Below, piece by piece: positions 7,646 to 17,093 of a DNA stretch of 64,000 nt. Every line of letters starts with the position of its first letter. The stretch's first letter is position 1. Where the stretch lies: NCBI GenBank assembly GCA_944325775.1, contig CALVBL010000001.1, positions 1 to 64,000 on the forward strand, read 5' to 3'. The notes under the pieces are model-generated. The model ran no database searches. It was not told the origin of the DNA and was given only the letters and a program-made list of their open reading frames with translations. The translations under genes were made by a program, and so were the position numbers. This DNA is from an uncultured Helicobacter sp. Lineage in GTDB: Bacteria > Campylobacterota > Campylobacteria > Campylobacterales > Helicobacteraceae.

Positions 7646-9168
7646 TGTATCCTACTCTGGAAATGATAGAGCGGATTCCAGATCTTAGCGCGTATAAGTG
7701 CGTGCCGGTGGCTAAAGAGATATATGCAGACTTCACCACGCCCATCGAGGTGGTGCGCACACTAAAGGCGCGCTTTCAGCATATATTTTTGCTTGAGAGC
7801 GTGGAGGATCGCAAGCAGTGGGGGCGCTACAGCTTCATAGGATTTGATCCCAAGCTAGAGGTCGTGTGCAAGGGTGGCAGGGCACAAGTGCGTTATCTGC
7901 GTGAATGTGAATCTAGTGAGCATGAATCTCATGCGCGTGAATCTATTGAATCTAACAAAAGCTCAACACACACAGATAATCACAAGGATCTTATTAGAGG
8001 GATTCTAGCCCAGCACAAAAGCCCCAAAATAGAAGATCTTCCACCATTTACCGGGGGACTTGTGGGATATTTCGCGTATGAATACATCGGCTATGTCGAA
8101 CCCAAGCTTGCATATCTGTTTCAAGACAGCGGGGATTTTAACGATGTAGATTTGATGCTCTTTGATACGATCATTGCTTTTGATAATCTCAAGCAAAAGA
8201 TCTTTCTCATTACCAATGTCAACGTGGCAGATCTCGCACACTCATACGCTCACGCCGCGCAATCCCTCGAGACACTTGAGGCACTGCTGCGCAGCGGGAT
8301 AAAGGCACAGAGCCAAAACTTTTGCTTTCATACCCAGCCACAGGCAGATTTTTCACAAGAGATCTTTAGCCAAATGGTGCAAAAAGCAAAGCACTATATC
8401 CATGAGGGCGATATTTTCCAAGTAGTGCTCTCAAACCCACTGCGCGCACGCGCGAGTGGAAGTTTGTTTGATATATATAGAATCTTGCGCACAAGCAACC
8501 CATCACCATATATGTTTTATTTTGTGAGCGAGTCACTAGAGATTGCGGGGGCATCGCCTGAAACACTTGTACGGCTTAAAAATGGGGAGCTTAGCACCTA
8601 TCCACTAGCTGGGAGTCGTCCTCGTGGTAAGGATTCGTGCGAAGATAAGGCACTGCAAGAAGAACTATTGCGCGATGAAAAGGAGCTAAGCGAGCATAAT
8701 ATGCTTGTGGATCTAGGGCGCAACGATATCGGCAAAGTCGCCAAGATAGGCAGTGTGGAAGTGCGCTCCTATATGGATATCGTCAAGTACTCCCATATTA
8801 TGCACATTAGCTCTATGGTCAGCGGAATTTTGGATAGAGACAAAGACGCGCTAGATGCCATCAGGGCGATTTTACCAGCGGGCACACTATCGGGTGCGCC
8901 AAAGATCCGCGCGTGCGAGATTATCCACGAGCTAGAGGGCAGCTACCGCGGGATCTATGGCGGAGCGATAGGGTATTTGGATTTTTCGGGCAATATGGAC
9001 ACTTGTATCGCTATCCGCCTCATCTACAAAAAAGACGATGAAGTCTATATACGATCAGGCGCTGGGATCGTGATCGACAGCGATCCGCAGAGCGAATATC
9101 GTGAGACAATCAACAAAGCCAAGGCGATTATCGACGCGGCACAAAACGCACAAGGTGGGATTGTATGA
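7645..9168 (+). CDS. trpE: anthranilate synthase component I
   Basis: Converts chorismate plus ammonia (from TrpG) to anthranilate, first step of tryptophan synthesis. About 507 residues. The N-terminal part has HIFLLESVEDRKQWGRYSFIG, the LLES tryptophan-feedback element that separates TrpE from PabB. The chorismate-binding domain shows NPSPYMFYF, GASPETLVRL, PLAGSRPRG, ELSEHNMLVDLGRND, ILPAGTLSGAPKIRA and RSGAGIVIDSDPQSEYRE. ATGATG at 7642/7645: I choose 7645 because AGGGG is 5 bases upstream. A Ser/His-rich insert (about 95-115) is unusual. It overlaps trpG by 4 bases; other trp genes are not in the window. Confidence 0.93.
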   Translation: MYPTLEMIERIPDLSAYKCVPVAKEIYADFTTPIEVVRTLKARFQHIFLLESVEDRKQWGRYSFIGFDPKLEVVCKGGRAQVRYLRECESSEHESHARESIESNKSSTHTDNHKDLIRGILAQHKSPKIEDLPPFTGGLVGYFAYEYIGYVEPKLAYLFQDSGDFNDVDLMLFDTIIAFDNLKQKIFLITNVNVADLAHSYAHAAQSLETLEALLRSGIKAQSQNFCFHTQPQADFSQEIFSQMVQKAKHYIHEGDIFQVVLSNPLRARASGSLFDIYRILRTSNPSPYMFYFVSESLEIAGASPETLVRLKNGELSTYPLAGSRPRGKDSCEDKALQEELLRDEKELSEHNMLVDLGRNDIGKVAKIGSVEVRSYMDIVKYSHIMHISSMVSGILDRDKDALDAIRAILPAGTLSGAPKIRACEIIHELEGSYRGIYGGAIGYLDFSGNMDTCIAIRLIYKKDDEVYIRSGAGIVIDSDPQSEYRETINKAKAIIDAAQNAQGGIV

Positions 9169-9758
9169 TTTTGCTCATTGATAATTATGATAGTTTTTCG
9201 TATAACCTCTATCAGCTGCTAGGGAGCTTGCATAACGATGTGCGCGTGGTGCGCAACGATGAGCTAAGCGCACAAGAGATCAGAGAGCTACACCCTAGCC
9301 TGCTTGTGATCTCACCCGGACCCGGCAGACCGGAGGACGCGGGTGTGTGTGTCGAGGCGATTAAGCTCTGTGCGGGGGAAGTGCCTATCTTTGGCGTGTG
9401 TTTGGGACATCAGGCGATCACCCTAGCCTTTGGGGGCGAGGTGAGCTATGCTAAGCGCATTATGCATGGCAAATCCTCACTCATCACTATACACAAAGAG
9501 CGCGAACTCTTTGGCGGACTGCCCGCGCAGATTCAAGTAGCACGTTACCATTCGCTAGCTAGTGCGCGAGATTCACTGCCCAAGTGCTTGGAGATATTGG
9601 CAAGTAGCGAAGATGGCGAGATTATGGCATTAGCACATCGTGAATACGCAATCTATGGTGTGCAATTTCACCCAGAATCTGTCCTCACGCCCAATGGCAG
9701 AGCAATGCTTGTGAATCTCCTACACTCCCAAAACATCACGCAATTAAGGAACCAATGA
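9165..9758 (+). CDS. trpG: anthranilate synthase glutamine amidotransferase
   Basis: 197 residues, class I glutamine amidotransferase supplying ammonia to TrpE. Seen: LLIDNYDSFSYNLYQLL start, oxyanion loop SPGPGRPEDAG, nucleophile Cys in FGVCLGHQAI, and the His-Glu pair in VQFHPESVLT. The start overlaps trpE by 4 bases (ATGA), typical of translational coupling. In species with a single copy this subunit may also serve PabB for folate; nothing here decides that. Confidence 0.93.
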   Translation: MILLIDNYDSFSYNLYQLLGSLHNDVRVVRNDELSAQEIRELHPSLLVISPGPGRPEDAGVCVEAIKLCAGEVPIFGVCLGHQAITLAFGGEVSYAKRIMHGKSSLITIHKERELFGGLPAQIQVARYHSLASARDSLPKCLEILASSEDGEIMALAHREYAIYGVQFHPESVLTPNGRAMLVNLLHSQNITQLRNQ

Positions 9759-10526
9759 ATGGAGATCGTGCCGTATCTGACAAGCGATATTCATGTGATC
9801 ACATTTTTGCTACTGCTTTTGCGTTTTAGTGGGGTGTTTGCGTTTTTTCCGTTTTTCGATAATCAGATGATTTCACCTAGCATTCGCGGGGCGATGATAT
9901 TTTTTATGGCGGTGCTGTTTTATCCCCTCGCACATTATGAACTAGGACAGCTTTCAGTGATCGATCTGATGATCGCAGGGCTTTTTGAGCTGATGATGGG
10001 CTTTTTAGCTGGGCTGGTGCTGCAGATCGTGTTTGCGATGATTAGCTTTAGCGGGGAGCTGATGAGCTTTTCTATGGGGCTTACGATGGCAAACGCATAT
10101 GACCCTATTAGTGGCTCACAGCGCCCCATTGTAGGGCAGTTACTTAGTATGCTAGCTCTGCTAGTTGCACTTAGTCTGGACTTTCATCATATCGTGCTGC
10201 AGCTTGTCGCGCATAGTTTAGATTCTGTGCCGCTAGGAAGCTTTGTATTTGGGGAGCATGGCGTGGAGTATTATGTCAAGGCACTTGGGAATTTCTTTGT
10301 AGTAGGGTTTTCGATGGCATTTCCGATTTTGGCGATTATCCTGTTTTCGGATATTATCTTTGGTATGATTATGAAAACCCACCCGCAGTTTAATCTCCTC
10401 GCCATCGGCTTTCCCGTTAAGATCGCGATCGCCTTTGTCGTGCTCATCATTGTCCTACCCTCGATATATGTGCATTTCAAGCGCGAGATTGATAGTGCGC
10501 TCTTTGCCATAGGAAAGATGTTTTAA
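9759..10526 (+). CDS. fliR: flagellar export apparatus protein FliR
   Basis: 255 residues, about six membrane helices, typical length. Recognisable segments are FLLLLLRFSGVFAFFPFF at the N-terminus, SFSMGLTMANAYDPISGSQ in the middle, and FGMIMKTHPQFNLLAIGFPV followed by KIAIAFVVLI, all hallmarks of FliR/SpaR/YscR-family export-gate subunits. With FliP and FliQ it forms the membrane channel of the flagellar type III secretion system. Starts on the base after the trpG stop and overlaps the next gene by one base, so flagellar export here is tied to a tryptophan transcript. Confidence 0.93.
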   Translation: MEIVPYLTSDIHVITFLLLLLRFSGVFAFFPFFDNQMISPSIRGAMIFFMAVLFYPLAHYELGQLSVIDLMIAGLFELMMGFLAGLVLQIVFAMISFSGELMSFSMGLTMANAYDPISGSQRPIVGQLLSMLALLVALSLDFHHIVLQLVAHSLDSVPLGSFVFGEHGVEYYVKALGNFFVVGFSMAFPILAIILFSDIIFGMIMKTHPQFNLLAIGFPVKIAIAFVVLIIVLPSIYVHFKREIDSALFAIGKMF

Positions 10527-11050
10527 TGCAGATTATTCCTGTGCGCTTGTGTGAGCAGATTATCCCTAGAGCTTGCTTGTGGTTTGCGCAAAAATGGGGC
10601 ATTGCACAGAGCGAATATGAGCAGAGCATGAGAGAATCTATAGCACGAAACGGGATACAGGAGGGATTGGCTCCCTCTAAGGCAATGAAACAAAAGCAAA
10701 ACCCCAATGCAATACACACAATCCCCCAATGGTATGTCGTGCTTGAGGGTGATGAAATCATCGCAGGGGCGGGCGTGATCGAAAACGATTTCCATTCGCG
10801 TAAGGACCTAAGCCCTAATGTATGTGCGCTCTATGTAGAGCAAGATCATCGCAAAATGGGCGTTGCAAGGGCATTGCTGGAGTTTATACAAAAGGATATG
10901 CACGGATATAAGCGGCTGTATCTGGTAACAGATCATATAGGATTTTATGAAAAATGTGGCTGGAAGTATGTATGCGATGTGGATACAGACGATGGGAAAG
11001 GTGGGCGCATATATGAGATTGAAACTGAGTTTGAGGCATTGCAGGATTAA
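10526..11050 (+). CDS. GNAT-family N-acetyltransferase
   Basis: 174 residues. Residues about 70-150 carry the GNAT fold: IIAGAGVIENDF, NVCALYVEQDHRKMGVARALL (acetyl-CoA pyrophosphate-binding Q/R-x-x-G-x-A motif reads HRKMGVA) and LVTDHIGFYEKCGWKYV. The N-terminal 60 residues (WFAQKWGIAQSEYEQSM) are seen in Helicobacter/Campylobacter GNATs of unknown substrate. It shares a TAATG junction with fliR. Substrate cannot be deduced. Confidence 0.85.
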   Translation: MQIIPVRLCEQIIPRACLWFAQKWGIAQSEYEQSMRESIARNGIQEGLAPSKAMKQKQNPNAIHTIPQWYVVLEGDEIIAGAGVIENDFHSRKDLSPNVCALYVEQDHRKMGVARALLEFIQKDMHGYKRLYLVTDHIGFYEKCGWKYVCDVDTDDGKGGRIYEIETEFEALQD

Positions 11051-11147
11051 ATCCTAAAAACACCTAAATACAACGCTTATAGAGAATCTAAGCCAATAGA
11101 TAAGTGCTTTAACAAAGTGATAAATATAAATATAAGCATTGTTGTGC

Positions 11148-11153
11148 TAAAAT
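11148..11153 (+). promoter_or_regulatory. -10 box TAAAAT for the rpoZ operon
   Basis: TAAAAT lies 35 bases before rpoZ in an AT-rich stretch after a 137-bp gap; plausible start of the rpoZ-spoT-tyrS transcript. Confidence 0.5.
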
Positions 11154-11187
11154 CGCGCCTTAAAAACTCTACTTCAAGGACACACCG

Positions 11188-11412
11188 ATGAGAACCGAAG
11201 AAATCGCTGCTATGGCATTAGAAAGACTTGATAACGATCGCTATGTACTCTCAAATCTGCTTTTTGCGCGCATCAAAGAGCTTGGCGCAGGAGCCACCCC
11301 ACTAGTAGATATGACCATCACTAAACACAAACTTGCTGATATCGCAATGCGTGAGATCGCAGAGGGTAAGATCACACTTGAAAGTGTTGAGTCACTCCCA
11401 ACAAACGCGTAA
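11188..11412 (+). CDS. rpoZ: RNA polymerase omega subunit
   Basis: 74 residues with the RpoZ pattern MRTEEIAAMALERL, then NDRYVLSNLLFARIKEL, and DIAMREIAEGKI near the end. Omega binds and stabilises the beta' subunit. AAGGACACACCG precedes the start. rpoZ next to spoT is the widespread arrangement; in other bacteria omega forms part of a ppGpp site, which makes the pairing meaningful. Confidence 0.93.
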   Translation: MRTEEIAAMALERLDNDRYVLSNLLFARIKELGAGATPLVDMTITKHKLADIAMREIAEGKITLESVESLPTNA

Positions 11413-11457
11413 TTTTCGTGTAGATTCTGTATATATTTTTGCAAGAGGACTGGGATT

Positions 11458-13605
11458 GTGAGCTTTTTCACTCGTATAGGGGCGATCGATACTATAGAAT
11501 CCGCCACACAAGCCCTACAGGAACTCACAACCATTACCCCAACAATCCAAAAAGCCATCAGTTGCGCTACACACTATCATCACGGACAATTTAGAAAAAG
11601 CGGTATTCCCTACATTATTCACCCTATGTGTGTGGCGTGTATCGTGGCATTTTATGGAGGCGATGAGACGATGGTATGCGCCGCACTACTCCATGATGCT
11701 GTGGAAGACACGCAATGCAACCTTGAGTATGTGCAGGCGGAGTTTGGCTGGGATGTGGCGCACCTAGTCGATGCACTCACAAAGATCGTGGAGATCCGCA
11801 AGGAGGAGTTTGGCGGAAGTTACAACAAAAAGCTCGTCGCTTCCGCGCTTTCGTTTCGCAAAATGCTGCTCATTTCTATCCAAGATATCCGCGCATTTGT
11901 GATCAAAATCTGCGATAGAATGCACAATATGCTCACCCTTGACGCCCTCCCACGGCACAAGCAGGTGCGTATCGCTGAAGAGACACTCGTGGTATATGCG
12001 CCCATCGCCCACAGACTTGGGATCGCTTCACTCAAATCTGAGCTAGAGGATCGCTGTTTTTATTACCTCTTCCCCCAAGAATATGAGCAAATCGATACAT
12101 ATATCAAAACCCACTACCAAGCCATTAGCTTAAAACTTGGCTCTTTTATAGATTCTGTGCGCGCTCTAATGCTGCACAATGGCTTTAGCGAAGGGGATTT
12201 TGAGATCGAGTATCGTATCAAACGTTATTATTCTATCTATCTCAAAATGCAGCGCAAAGGCGTGGCAATCGATGAGATTCTCGATCTACTTGCAGTGCGC
12301 CTCATCGTCAATACCCCGCTAGAGTGCTACAAAGCCCTAGGAGTCTTACATCTGAATCTAAAGCCCGTAGTCTCACGCCTCAAAGACTATATCGCCATTC
12401 CTAAAGAAAATGGCTATCAGACTATCCACACGACGATCTTTGATAAATCCAGTATCTTTGAAGTGCAAATCCGCACATTCGATATGCACAAAACCGCGCA
12501 GTATGGTATTGCTGCGCATTGGAAATACAAAAGTGGCGGGCGTGAGCCAAATCTTAACTGGGTGCAGAATCTCCAACACCAAAATAGCCCCATCGAGGAG
12601 TTTTATGAACTAGTCAAAAACGATCTCTATCGCGAGGATATTGTGGTGTTCTCACCCGCAGGCGATACTTATAGTTTGCCTGTGGGGGCTCTGGTGCTGG
12701 ATTTTGCCTATGCGATCCACACAGATGTGGGTAACCGCGCAGTGAGTGCATATGTCAATCACCAAAAAGTCTCGCTACTCCAACCGCTCAAAAATAGCGA
12801 CATCGTACGCATCGTGGTGGCAAATAATGATGAGGTGATCAAGCCCCGCTGTAGCTGGATAGATGCACTAAAAACTTCTAAGGCAAAGAGTCAGCTAAAG
12901 CTCCAATGCCAAGCGCGTCTCAAAGAAGTAGAAAGAAGGGCAGCGATCAATATCTTAGCCACGATGTTTGAGCGCACGCCAAAGGCGATTGAGGAGTTTT
13001 TGTGCGCACAGAATCTAGATTCAGAAGTGTATAAGGTGATGCGCGATCGGAGCTTTTTTAAGAATGTCAAAAACCATGTCAAAGAGTTCTATCAAAAGCG
13101 CAAAATTTTCTTTGGACTCTTTAAGAGCAATCGCTTCAAGGTGCGTCAAATCAAGCTCGATAATATCGTAGCATTTAGCAATTTTGCTATTAGTGAGGCG
13201 ATTTTTGATTATTGTTGCCACCCAAAATACGGCGATGGAATCCTCGCTATCAAAAACGGCACCAAGCTCTATATCCATCACAAGCTGTGCAATCGCATAG
13301 AATCTGATATGAAAAAGGGCGTGGATATGGTGTTTGTGCAGTGGCTAGAAAACCAAAAATATAACTATAAGATTCTCGTCGCGCTTGAAGATAAAAAGGG
13401 TGCGATCGCGCGCTTCCTCACGACTTTAGCAAAATACCAATGCCGCGTGATACGCGTGAATTATGATAGAATGAATAATGAGTTTGCGAGCTTGTGCGAG
13501 GTGTATATCCAAAACGCCGATAACAATATAAAACCGCTCAAAAATGCCATAGAGCAGCAATATAAGATTATAGAGTTTAGTGCACTCAAAGACGCGTATT
13601 CTTAA
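11458..13605 (+). CDS. spoT: bifunctional (p)ppGpp synthetase/hydrolase
   Basis: 715 residues from GTG 11458 (AGAGGA upstream). Domain order: HD hydrolase with ATHYHHGQFRKSGIPYIIHP and the AALLHDAVEDT catalytic HD; synthetase with RIKRYYSIYLKMQRKG, DLLAVRLIVN and AIPKENGYQTIHTTIF; TGS around residues 395-460 (VFSPAGDTYSLPVGALVLDF); a helical and zinc-finger-like region (DYCCHPKYGD); a C-terminal ACT domain. Makes and degrades the stringent-response alarmone; it is the single long Rel/Spo protein expected in Helicobacter. Lies between rpoZ and tyrS. Confidence 0.95.
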   Translation: MSFFTRIGAIDTIESATQALQELTTITPTIQKAISCATHYHHGQFRKSGIPYIIHPMCVACIVAFYGGDETMVCAALLHDAVEDTQCNLEYVQAEFGWDVAHLVDALTKIVEIRKEEFGGSYNKKLVASALSFRKMLLISIQDIRAFVIKICDRMHNMLTLDALPRHKQVRIAEETLVVYAPIAHRLGIASLKSELEDRCFYYLFPQEYEQIDTYIKTHYQAISLKLGSFIDSVRALMLHNGFSEGDFEIEYRIKRYYSIYLKMQRKGVAIDEILDLLAVRLIVNTPLECYKALGVLHLNLKPVVSRLKDYIAIPKENGYQTIHTTIFDKSSIFEVQIRTFDMHKTAQYGIAAHWKYKSGGREPNLNWVQNLQHQNSPIEEFYELVKNDLYREDIVVFSPAGDTYSLPVGALVLDFAYAIHTDVGNRAVSAYVNHQKVSLLQPLKNSDIVRIVVANNDEVIKPRCSWIDALKTSKAKSQLKLQCQARLKEVERRAAINILATMFERTPKAIEEFLCAQNLDSEVYKVMRDRSFFKNVKNHVKEFYQKRKIFFGLFKSNRFKVRQIKLDNIVAFSNFAISEAIFDYCCHPKYGDGILAIKNGTKLYIHHKLCNRIESDMKKGVDMVFVQWLENQKYNYKILVALEDKKGAIARFLTTLAKYQCRVIRVNYDRMNNEFASLCEVYIQNADNNIKPLKNAIEQQYKIIEFSALKDAYS

Positions 13606-13625
13606 AAATCACACAAAGGGACAGA

Positions 13626-14894
13626 ATGCAAAAAGATACAATAGATGGGAATATAGAGAATTTTGAAGGGTGCTTAGATTCTGCGCAAGTAGAGAATCTA
13701 AACGAGGCAATGCGTGAGATTGAACGCGGGATTATGGAGTTTATCGGTGCGGAGTATATCAGGTCGCTTGTTGCGCGGTTTTTGCTCACAGGGCAGCGAT
13801 TTGTGGTCAAGGCGGGGTTTGACCCTACTGCACCAGATCTACACCTAGGGCACACGGTGCTAATCCAAAAACTCGCCACATTTCAACGCTATGGCGGTGA
13901 TGTGAAGTTTTTGATAGGAGATTTTACCGCTACTATTGGCGATCCAAGCGGCAAGAGCGAAACACGCAAACCACTAAGCAGAGAGCAGGTGGAACAAAAC
14001 GCCCTTACCTACAAAGAACAGGTGTTTAAGATTCTAAATCCCGCGCATACGCAGGTGTGCTTTAACTCCTCGTGGATTAGCAAGCTTGGCGTGGAGGGGA
14101 TCATCGCGCTTACTTCGAAATTCTCAGTGGCAAGAATGCTAGAGCGCGATGACTTTACCAAGCGGTATAAAAACAATCAACCCATTTCGATGGTAGAGTT
14201 TATGTATCCACTATTGCAGGGCTATGATTCAGTGGCGTTAGAATGCGATATTGAGCTTGGGGGGAATGATCAGAAGTTCAATCTACTCGTAGGGCGAAGC
14301 CTGCAGCGTGCATATGGACTCAATAAAGAGCAGAGCGTGCTAACCGTGCCACTTTTAGAGGGATTAGATGGCGTGAATAAAATGAGTAAATCGCTGGGAA
14401 ACTACATAGGCGTGACAGAATCTCCAAATACGATGTATGCTAAGATCTTAAGCATTTCCGACACGCTGATGTGGCGATATTATGAGCTGCTTTCTACTAA
14501 GAGTTTAAATGAGATTGCTAAGATCAAAGCGCAAGTGGAGAGCGGGGCACTGCACCCAAAGGCGGCAAAGGAAGCCCTCGCACTAGAGATCACCGCGCGA
14601 TATCATAGCCAAGAACTCGCACAGAGCGCGAAAGAGGAGTTTGATAATGTCTTTAGTAAAGATGAGATTCCAAGTGATATAGAGACCTTTAGCTTTGAAT
14701 CTGGAGAATGGATTTGCAAAATCGCGCTAGAATGCGGTCTCTCGCCATCTACATCGCAAGCAAGACGCGATATCAAGGCGGGTGCGCTTAAGCTGAATAA
14801 GCAAAAAATAAGCGATGAAAACTTAAAATTAGCCAAAGGGGAGTTTATCTTACAGATTGGTAAAAGACGCTTTGCTAAAATACTCATAAAATAA
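13626..14894 (+). CDS. tyrS: tyrosyl-tRNA synthetase
   Basis: 422 residues; charges tRNA-Tyr. Class I signatures: HLGH at 73-76 (the HIGH motif) and NKMSKSLGN (KMSKS). FLIGDFTATIGDPSGKSETR and the LLQGYDSVALECDIELGGND tyrosine/ATP pocket are intact; a C-terminal S4 RNA-binding domain begins after ISLG/IETF-like linker with SQARRDIKAGALKLN. The N-terminus carries about 20 residues more than usual, including DS. 20 bases separate it from spoT, so charging and stringent control share a transcript. Confidence 0.95.
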   Translation: MQKDTIDGNIENFEGCLDSAQVENLNEAMREIERGIMEFIGAEYIRSLVARFLLTGQRFVVKAGFDPTAPDLHLGHTVLIQKLATFQRYGGDVKFLIGDFTATIGDPSGKSETRKPLSREQVEQNALTYKEQVFKILNPAHTQVCFNSSWISKLGVEGIIALTSKFSVARMLERDDFTKRYKNNQPISMVEFMYPLLQGYDSVALECDIELGGNDQKFNLLVGRSLQRAYGLNKEQSVLTVPLLEGLDGVNKMSKSLGNYIGVTESPNTMYAKILSISDTLMWRYYELLSTKSLNEIAKIKAQVESGALHPKAAKEALALEITARYHSQELAQSAKEEFDNVFSKDEIPSDIETFSFESGEWICKIALECGLSPSTSQARRDIKAGALKLNKQKISDENLKLAKGEFILQIGKRRFAKILIK

Positions 14895-14906
14895 CTAAGG
14901 ACTACA

Positions 14907-15995
14907 ATGCAACTAAAACCTATCAAAATCGGGAAGCACATCATCCAATATCCTATATTCCAAGGCGGTATGGGTGTGGGCATAAGCTGGGATAGATTAG
15001 CAGGAAGCGTCTCAAAAGAGGGAGCTTTAGGGATTGTGAGTGCTGTTGGAACGGGGTATTACAAAAAAATGCACTTCGCTCAAAAACTCGTGAATCTTAA
15101 GCCCTTTGAAGCGATCAATTTCTACTCCAAACAAGCGCTCCAAGAGATTATCAAAAATGCTCGCAAACTCTGTGGTAATAGCCCGCTAGGCGTGAATATC
15201 CTCTATGCAATCAACGAATACGGGCGCGTGGTGCGTGATGCGTGCGAAGCTGGGGCAAATATCATCGTCACTGGCGCGGGACTGCCCACCAATATGCCCG
15301 AATTTACCAAAAATTTCTCTGATGTGGCACTTGTGCCTATCGTATCTTCTGCTAAGGCTTTGCGCATTATCTGCAAGCGCTGGAAGGATCGATATGCGAG
15401 ACTCCCCGATGCGGTGGTAGTCGAGGGACCTCTAAGCGGAGGGCATCAAGGCTTTAGCTATGAGGATTGTTTCAAGCCCGAATATCAATTAGAATCTATC
15501 GTGCCAAAGGTCGTAGATGAAGCGAAAAAATGGGGTGATATCCCTGTGATAGCAGCCGGCGGTGTATGGGATCGAAACGACATCAATACTATGCTAAGTC
15601 TTGGTGCGAGCGGCGTGCAGATGGGCACGAGGTTTTTGGGATCGCTGGAGTGCGATGCAGAGGCTTACCGAGAGATAATGCCAAAGATCAACAAAGAAGA
15701 TATCGTGCTTATCAAATCACCCGTGGGCTATCCAGCCAGAGCTATCAAAATGGGTGTGTTGGAGCGACTAGAAGAAGGCAACGCGCCAAAGATCCGATGT
15801 GTGAGTAATTGCGTATCACCTTGCCACAGAGGACAAGAAGCAAAAAAGGTAGGGTATTGTATCGCAGATTCACTAGGTGCAGGGCATTTGGGCGATCGTG
15901 TGAATGGCTTGTATTTCACAGGTGCGAATGGATATAGGATTGAGAAGATTCAAAGTGTGCGAGAGATTATCACAGAGCTTGTTAGTGATGTGTAA
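14907..15995 (+). CDS. nitronate monooxygenase family flavoprotein
   Basis: 362 residues, FMN-dependent TIM barrel of the nitronate monooxygenase/FabK group. Seen: YPIFQGGMGVGISWDRLAG at the N-terminus, IIVTGAGLPTNMPEF, VEGPLSGGHQG (flavin-proximal His), IPVIAAGGVWDRNDI and GASGVQMGTRF phosphate-binding loops, and a C-terminal Cys cluster (CVSNCVSPC) found in longer members. Either detoxifies alkyl nitronates or acts as an enoyl reductase; the sequence does not decide. Followed by an amidase whose ATG overlaps its TAA. Confidence 0.88.
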   Translation: MQLKPIKIGKHIIQYPIFQGGMGVGISWDRLAGSVSKEGALGIVSAVGTGYYKKMHFAQKLVNLKPFEAINFYSKQALQEIIKNARKLCGNSPLGVNILYAINEYGRVVRDACEAGANIIVTGAGLPTNMPEFTKNFSDVALVPIVSSAKALRIICKRWKDRYARLPDAVVVEGPLSGGHQGFSYEDCFKPEYQLESIVPKVVDEAKKWGDIPVIAAGGVWDRNDINTMLSLGASGVQMGTRFLGSLECDAEAYREIMPKINKEDIVLIKSPVGYPARAIKMGVLERLEEGNAPKIRCVSNCVSPCHRGQEAKKVGYCIADSLGAGHLGDRVNGLYFTGANGYRIEKIQSVREIITELVSDV

Positions 15996-17083
15996 TGCGA
16001 GCAATTCTCTGTGTGCTTGGGCTTTTGGGTGCGCTCTTTGGGGCGCAACCTCATAAGATTTTGGGACTTGTTCCATTTGGTGATCAGAATCTAAAAATCA
16101 TCTTCGATCAAGATATCAGCACGCTCAAGCTTGATGAAAAAAAACTCCAAGATGGGCGTGTGTTTGTAGATATAGAATCTATCCTCATCGTGCCAAAGAA
16201 AAGCTTCATATTTAAAGACAACTCCATCATCAATGTCGCACAAAATACGCCAAAAGTCGTGCGTATCGTGATAAAACCCACAAAAACCTATCGACTACAC
16301 AAAGACGCGAACAATCTCTATGTGCGCTTAGGCGAGAGTGCTCCCCCAAAACCACGAACTCCTGCTATTACAGAATCTAGCACCCTAGCTCCCACTCAAA
16401 GTGTGAGCACAAAGAAAAAAATTGTCATAGATCCCGGACATGGGGGCAAGGACTGCGGCGCGATGGGCGTGGTTAAGGTGTGTGAAAAAGAGATCGTGCT
16501 AGAAGTGGCGAAATACCTCCAAGCAGAGCTCAAAAATCGTGGCTACATCACATATATGACGCGTGATAGCGATAAGTTTATCGATCTCATCGATCGCACC
16601 AAGTTTGCCAACGACAAAGGCGCGGATCTATTTATCTCTATCCACGCCAATTCTATCCCCGTAGGCAGAAAGTCGCCAAGTGGTATAGAAACCTACTTCT
16701 TATCCACCAACCGCAGTCAAAAAGCCCTCAAAGTCGCTGAAACTGAAAACATAGGCGATATAGCCACGATGAATTATTTTTCTAAACAAACTTTCTTGCA
16801 TACTATCAACAACCACCGACTCATCGCCTCCAGCAAGCTTGCGGTGGATATACAGGCTGGAATGGTGGATTCTGTGCGCAAGAAATACAAAAACATCGTT
16901 GATGGAGGTGTGAAAGATGGTCCTTTTTGGGTGTTAGCTGGTGCGCTTATGCCCTCCGTGCTCATTGAAATAGGCTATGTCTCACACCAAAGCGAGGGCA
17001 AGCTCCTCACGACCAAAGACTACCAAAAGCTCCTAGCTACCGGTATTGCTGATGGTATTGAGGATTATTTGGAAAAAAACTAA
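15995..17083 (+). CDS. amiA: N-acetylmuramoyl-L-alanine amidase
   Basis: 362 residues; signal peptide (residues 1-18, ending LFGAQP), an N-terminal beta-rich AMIN-like domain (about 20-115), a short Pro/Ser linker, and an Amidase_3 domain. Zinc and catalytic residues are visible in VIDPGHGGKDCGAMG, KEIVLEVAKYL (Glu), FISIHANSIP and VLIEIGYVSH (Glu). It cuts the amide bond between MurNAc and the peptide stem to separate daughter cells; in Helicobacter and Campylobacter one AmiA serves this and cell-shape roles. Symbol by family. Confidence 0.92.
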   Translation: MRAILCVLGLLGALFGAQPHKILGLVPFGDQNLKIIFDQDISTLKLDEKKLQDGRVFVDIESILIVPKKSFIFKDNSIINVAQNTPKVVRIVIKPTKTYRLHKDANNLYVRLGESAPPKPRTPAITESSTLAPTQSVSTKKKIVIDPGHGGKDCGAMGVVKVCEKEIVLEVAKYLQAELKNRGYITYMTRDSDKFIDLIDRTKFANDKGADLFISIHANSIPVGRKSPSGIETYFLSTNRSQKALKVAETENIGDIATMNYFSKQTFLHTINNHRLIASSKLAVDIQAGMVDSVRKKYKNIVDGGVKDGPFWVLAGALMPSVLIEIGYVSHQSEGKLLTTKDYQKLLATGIADGIEDYLEKN

Positions 17084-17093
17084 AGGAGAGACT

